From: Trema orientale
Taxonomy: Eukaryota > Streptophyta > Magnoliopsida > Rosales > Cannabaceae
Length of the DNA: 64,000 nt
Direction of reading: 5' to 3'
Assembly (NCBI GenBank): GCA_002914845.1
Contig: JXTC01000033.1
Coordinates: 885,522 to 949,521, forward strand
The notes under the pieces are model-generated. The model saw only the letters and a list, made by a program, of their open reading frames with translations. It made no database searches and had not been told where the DNA came from. How positions within the stretch are numbered: the first letter of the stretch is position 1; every line of letters starts with the position of its first letter. This document shows positions 58,868-64,000 of this stretch, piece by piece. The position numbers were made by a program, and so were the translations under genes.

Positions 58868-59250
58868 ATTAAAGATTATTTTTTAAGTCTTTTTCAAGAA
58901 CTTAAAGTGTAAGGTGATTGCTAAAATAAGTAGTGAAAGCTCAAACTTGCACCATCAACTATTTCTTGCTTTGTTTGCTTTACTATATTTATATACAGTA
59001 TTGTAGTTTCTTCATCTCACCAATCTGAGCACTTGTACTACTATTCTGTTTTGACCTGCTCTAATTAGAAATGTCTACATACTCGAGCCATAATTATTTA
59101 GTTTTTTTATATGCTTGGATAATTTTTCTTCCAAGTTGTTGGTTGCATTATTTTAATGAGCTATCTTGCGGACTCAAACATCCTTAGTCTCTGCTACCAG
59201 AAGGAGATTGAAAGGTTGACTGAGATTGAGAATAAAAATTTATGATAAGG
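58868..59250. repeat. P450 3' flank, copy 2 of a direct repeat
   Basis: It matches 58188-58500 with indels (TAAGGTGATTGCTAAAATAA; GAAAGCTCAAACTTGCACC; AGAAGGAGATTGAAAGG). No P450 coding sequence precedes this copy, so a gene body may have been lost between the two flanks. Confidence 0.8.
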
Positions 59251-59332
59251 CCTAATATATATATATATTAATACCTCTTCAACATGGAGTTTCAGAGAGA
59301 AGAAAGCTTGAGATCACTGATAACTTTACTAA

Positions 59333-61406
59333 ATGAAAAAGATGAGTGGCGTGAGAGATCTAACAATCCTTGTTTTAAGCTTCATCTGCTTGTGCCTTGT
59401 CTCAACTCTGATCAAGATCTTCCACAAGCTATGGTGGGTACCAACTCGGGTAAAGTATTTGATGAGCTTGCAAGGAGTGAAAGGCCCTTCTTACAGATTC
59501 TTCCATGGAAACTCCAAAGAGGTCATGAGCATGCAAAAGGAAGCTATGGCCAGACCTTTGGGTTTGTCCAACAACATATTTCCTACACTTCTGCCTCATG
59601 TTCACTGTTGGACCAACTTATATGGTTACACAAACTCTTGTCGCTTTGTCTATCTGAATTTGACTTTCATTAAGATTTTCATTTTCTTATAAACCATGTT
59701 TGGTTTTTCATACTACAGGAAAGAATTATCTTCAGTGGTACGGTCCTCAACCACAAATGGTTATTACCGATCCTGAGTTGATCAAAGAAATTTTGAGTGA
59801 TAGAGAAAAACTTTATCCGAAGACCAAAGTCCCAGAGTATGTCCAGAAGGTATTGGGAGATGGTGTTGCCACATCTGAAGGTGAAAAGTGGGCAAAAATG
59901 CGGAAAATCGCTAATCATGCCTTCCAAACTGGGAGCTTGAAAGTATGTTTCTATGAGTTGCTTTTCTCAATTTTTTTTTTCTTCTTTTCGTGATTTTATT
60001 TTATTGTTCTCCTTTTGTTGAAACTGTTATCTAGAGTTTCTAGTTATTTAATTTTCATGTCATGAAGTCTACACAAAATGCAAGCTATGGATCATCAAAT
60101 GAGAAACTCACTATTTAAACGAGAAAATAGATAAATAAAAAAAGATGGGATCTTTGGCAGGATATGATTCCTGCAATGGTTGCCAGTGTTGAGGGTATGC
60201 TGGAAATATGGAAAAATCATGAAGGCAAAGAGATTGATGTGTACGAGGAATTTAGGTTGTTGACTGCTGAAGTGATTTCTAGGACAGCTTTTGGGAGCAG
60301 TTACTTGGAAGGGAAGAACATATTTGAGATGTTGGTGCAGTTAACCATAATAGCTTCCAGAAACATGCACAAACAAAGTATTCCTGGTTTAAGGTAAACT
60401 CTTTTATCAGACGAACAAAGCATAGTTAATAGACATGTTAAGCAACTGCATTAACTCTTTCCAGGAATCAGAAAACCAATTCTTGTTTGCTCATTTTGCA
60501 GTAAGTTCTTTAAAACTAGCGATGACAGAGAATCAGAGAAGCTCGAAAAAGGAATACGTGATTCCATAATAGAGATGATTAAGAAAAGGGAAGAGAAGGC
60601 AATAAATGGAGAAGAAGATAGCTTTGGGAGTGATTTTCTTGGAATACTACTAAAGGCTCACCATGATGGCAACATAAACCAGAGGATTTCAGTAGACGAG
60701 TTGGTCGATGAGTGCAAGACATTTTATTTTGCTGGACAGGAAACAACTAATTCTTTACTTGGGTGGACTATGTTTCTTCTAGCAGTAGATACAGATTGGC
60801 AAGAGAAAGCAAGAAAGGAGGTGCTCGATTTATTCGGTTTGAAACAAAATCCGGACCCAGATGGCATAACAAAACTTAAATCTGTAAGAAAGTTAGATCC
60901 CACTTGTCTAAATAGCAAAACAATATGTCTCATTCTTCGTCTGATTTTGTCCTCTATATGCCATGATTCCAATGCAGATGAGCTGGATCATCAATGAGTC
61001 CCTAAGATTATATCCACCAGCAAATGTCATGGTAAGAAAAGTTGAAAGAGACGTGAGATTAGGAAACCTCAATCTTCCAGCTAATATAACCTTGTACATG
61101 CCAAATCTAGCACTTCAACATGACCCGGAAATATGGGGGGAAGATGTTCATTTTTTCAAACCAGAGAGATTCTCTGAAGGAGTTGCTAAAGCTACTAAGA
61201 ACAACATGGCTGCTTTTCTTCCCTTTGGAATGGGACCTCGAACTTGTATAGGCTTTAACTTTGCCATCATTGAAGCAAAGATTGCTCTAACAATGATTCT
61301 TCAACGCTACAGCTTCACCTTGTCCCCGGCCTACGTGCATTCGCCGGTTCAGATTCTCGCAAATCGTCCGCAATATGGGGTTCAAGTAATGCTACACCCC
61401 TTTTGA
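59333..61406 (+). CDS. Cytochrome P450, CYP72 clan, CYP749A-like, intact
   Basis: A haem monooxygenase of the endoplasmic reticulum; the substrate is unknown. CYP72-clan enzymes act on terpenoids, hormones and related compounds. Exons 59333-59624, 59719-59942, 60161-60393, 60502-60883 and 60978-61406 join in frame to 519 residues, the clan's normal length. Residues about 8-30 form the membrane anchor, followed by a basic/aromatic hinge (KIFHKLWWVPTRV). All key motifs are intact: I-helix AGQETT (327-332), K-helix ExxR as ESLR (384-387), FKPERF (437-442) and haem loop FGMGPRTC with Cys467. The end is QVMLHPF. The first ATG of the frame is used; a second Met three codons later is possible. It is the only intact member of the three-copy cluster. 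CYP749A assignment is from memory of the family's phrasing and less sure than the clan. Confidence 0.93.
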
Positions 61407-62349
61407 AGCCCGAGTTTGCATGTGAAAACTTGCATTTGGAGAGGAAGAAAAAAATAAAAAGAAAAAGAAAGAGTATTGTACACCATTTGTAAAAATAAAT
61501 ACTCAATTCCTCCAGTCGTGGAGTTGTACCTGAAAAACTGCATCCCTCCTCTCTTAGCTTTTTAAGTTATTAATTCGGTTGTAGAGTGATTTCCTTATTT
61601 CATAACTTGGAGCACTTCACTAAGAATTTGCTTTGTTTTGCTTTTACCTTATTGAGCTAAGCAGTTAATATCACACACAATCCTTTCTACATCCAAATTT
61701 AGATGATTGGCAAAAACAGTAATTCACTTTCCGTTTTCGGTGGGACCAATTATCTATAGGTATTGGATAACGGGGCCTACTTTTTCTGGTTGTTTTGGAG
61801 TACTAATAATAGTATGTCCATTTCTTTGGTGGAGAGCAAAAATATTAAGCTCGTCACTGACAATATTCATAACGTAACACGGTTTACTTTTGTCTGGACT
61901 CCGGTTGCCTCGGAGTGCCTAGTACTTTTTATAATCCGTCCGTTGTTCACTTTTCAAGAATTTTTTCCAAAGGTTCATTTTGGAATGCAAAGCACAGTCT
62001 ACATGATTGAATGAGCTTATATATGTAATCTATCACTACAATCATGGAATAATGTGCTTCCTTTACATGGCCATAATTCAATCACTTCAATCATTATAGT
62101 GTACAATAAACACTGCCAAATCACCATTAACGTCCCTTTCAAGTTATATCTTGTTGTTTATATTATTGTCCATTCTGTTTTTTCAGCTGATAATATCATG
62201 TTTGGACTAATAGCAGATAAATACTCAAATGCAGCCAAACTAGGCACCTTGATTTTACCTCCTTTGTTTAATAATTACCAATTAGACATGAATTTGTTTA
62301 GGTTAGAAAACTACCTGTAGGAAGGGCAGGAAAGGAAAATAAGAGCTTA
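61407..62349. other. Spacer between P450 copies 2 and 3
   Basis: Apart from the 3' untranslated part of the intact gene (probably to about 61650), no coding frame, repeat or element is recognised. Confidence 0.45.
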
Positions 62350-63670
62350 CGGAGATGTGTTAATAATTCTTTCGAGCTTTCTTGGCTTGTTTTCCCTGTC
62401 AGCTCTTGTAAAGATGCATCACCAACTATAATGGACTCCGACTCGCATCCGGTACTTGATGGCTTTGGGAGGAATCAGAGGAGGCCCTTCTTAACAGATT
62501 TATCATATTCACTCGTAGTTTAACTCGTAGGTATGAGAATTCTTTAATAATGGTTCTAAGAATCATACGTTGAAGATGGAAATTGTTCAAGCATTTTCTT
62601 TTTCACGGCGGGAAAGAATTTTCTTCAATAGCTTGGTACTCAACCTCGGTTAATCATATCAGAACTGGAGCTGATCAAAGAGGTACTCAACGATAAACTA
62701 GAGTTTACCCCAAAGCTGAGGTTTAAGGCTACATCAAGAAGCTACTTGGAGATGGCCTTGCTACAAGAGTGGGAAAAATGGGCAAGACTGAGNTGACCAC
62801 TAATATTATATTAGTATTTCTTAACTTAAGCTAACTGTATGATAGCATCATCTTACAGGGTATGATTCCTGCTATGATCTCCAGTGGTTGATGTGATGCT
62901 TCAAAGTTGGAAACACTAGAAGGCAAAGAGATTGATTGTTTTGAAGAATTTAGGTTGTTAACATCTGAAGTGGTTTCCAAAGCAGCATTTGGGAGCAATT
63001 ACCTTGAAGGGAATCAAATCTTTGATATGTTAAGGAGGTTGACATTGATAGAGTTAGGCTTCCTGTTTGGCTGAGATGTAGAATTTGAAAATAACTCTGT
63101 TCTTACGTATGCATTCAACTAGTTATTCATTACATTTTGCAGCAAGTTCTTCCAGACAAAACATAAGATTGAATCAGAGATGCTTGGGAAAGAAATAAAT
63201 AACAACATAAAGGAGAGATGGTTAAGAAAAGAGCAGAGAAGGTAATGACTAAAGAAGAAGATAGTTATGGAAGTGATCTTCTTGGTGGACTAATAAATGT
63301 TACCATGATGCCAATGAAATGCAAAGGATAAGTGCAAGATGTTAATTCTGCCTGGACTGTGTTCCTTCTCGCAATGCATACAGATTGGCTCTTGGAAGTA
63401 AGAAAGGAGGTGTTCAACTTACTTGGCCTACAAAATAGTCCAGATTGCATTGCCAAACTAAAAACAGTAAGGCAATAACTCAAAAAAATAAAATAAAATA
63501 AAATAAAAGAATATCAGAACTACATCTTATCAAGAAACTGGTTTTGATATTTGAAATTATGAGATATTTTTCTTGTTTAGTTAGTAAGTATGCAGATGAG
63601 CCTGGTGATTGATGAACCTTTGATATTATATACTACTGTGCATGGCTTTTCAAGAAAAGTAGAAACGAAA
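62350..63670 (+). pseudogene. CYP72-clan P450, dead copy 2, heavily decayed
   Basis: Pieces of the same gene plan follow in order. Exon 1 has MHHQL-stop-WTPTRIRYLMALGG. Exon 2 has GKNFLQ-stop and LELIKEVLND. Exon 3 has GMIPAMIS, then EGKEIDCFEEFRLLTSEVVS and AFGSNYLEGNQIFDML. Exon 4 has SKFFQTKHKIESEMLGKE and WTVFLLAMHTDW. A short exon 5 start reads MSLVIDEPLILYT. The I-helix part with AGQETT is deleted (about 63325-63350), the K-helix ESLR is EPLI, and everything after about 63670, including the haem loop, is missing. One undetermined base lies at 62793. It is older or less constrained than dead copy 1. Confidence 0.85.
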
Positions 63671-63806
63671 CTTAGACCCATAGTCCAGGCAAGCGTACTC
63701 CTTTATCCAAGTCCTTAAAAAGACTGTTAGGTCCAAGGTGTTGGCCAGTATTGGCAAACAATTGGCAAAAACAATAAATTCAAGTTGTTGTGAGAAAACT
63801 AACAAG

Positions 63807-63881
63807 TTGTTGCAACAGGTCTACTGATGTTGTAAAATACTTGTTGCAACAGATTTACAGGATTGCTTGCAACGGATTTAC
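63807..63881. repeat. Short TTGTTGCAACAGRTTTAC repeat
   Basis: TTGTTGCAACAGGTCTAC (63807), TTGTTGCAACAGATTTAC (63841) and GCTTGCAACGGATTTAC (63865) form three irregularly spaced copies, each containing the palindrome TTGCAA. Confidence 0.65.
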
Positions 63882-64000
63882 ACAGGCCGAAAATCAAATT
63901 TTGGAAACTTTTTGTTCTTGCATCATTTGGCCTAATTTTCCTTATTAAACGTTTCTAGAAGGATAATAGGGATTATTGCTGATGGAATTTCGTGACTAAG

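Noticed and set aside
59679..60972. Minus-strand ORFs inside the intact P450
   Set aside because: They are shadows of the plus-strand exons, which carry all P450 motifs in order.

Overview
This is nuclear DNA from a flowering plant, most likely a eudicot. The genes have several introns, all NOP14 introns are GT-AG, and intergenic DNA is very AT-rich. Most of the window is transposons of recognisable plant families: PIF/Harbinger, hAT, Mutator-like, L1-type LINE, Ty1/copia and Ty3/gypsy. The three N-runs (11071-11726, 25412-25573, 47361-47403) show a draft assembly. I cannot name the species.

Layout. 1-2542: right-hand part of a decayed PIF/Harbinger element with divergent ORFs. 2828-8500: AT-rich repeats, a 680-bp TIR element and an unusual array of GGAAACC/GGTTTCC hairpins inside a putative long-TIR element. 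8795-14067: an L1-type LINE bounded by a 14-bp target duplication, with its ORF1 part apparently inverted and a gypsy LTR lodged in it. 14405-18139: a complete but dead hAT element. 18189-33533: a second LINE, split by a gypsy solo LTR (20486-22732) and by a two-LTR copia element (23429-33269), which itself carries about 1.3 kb of foreign retroelement DNA. 33633-34273: a short non-autonomous hAT. 34480-38985: repeats, then gene-free DNA.

The right half holds the host genes. 38986-40245 encodes a universal-stress-protein (USP) domain protein in three exons. 40246-48700 is intergenic but structured: two Mutator-like elements with target duplications, one of them carrying a cluster of TTCGAC/GTCGAA palindromes, and a direct duplication of the DNA upstream of the next gene. 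48707-54426 is NOP14, a ribosome-biogenesis factor, in 14 exons encoding 939 residues. 56061-63670 is a tandem cluster of CYP72-clan (CYP749A-like) cytochrome P450s: a dead copy, an intact five-exon gene (519 residues) and a second, worse decayed copy.

The three intact genes do not form a pathway: stress-linked nucleotide binding, small-subunit rRNA processing and oxidative specialised metabolism. I found no clearly new enzymatic system. The most unusual signals are the hairpin arrays at 6.6-8.0 kb and 43.6 kb, the inverted-ORF1 LINE, the four-layer transposon nest and the duplicated NOP14 upstream region.
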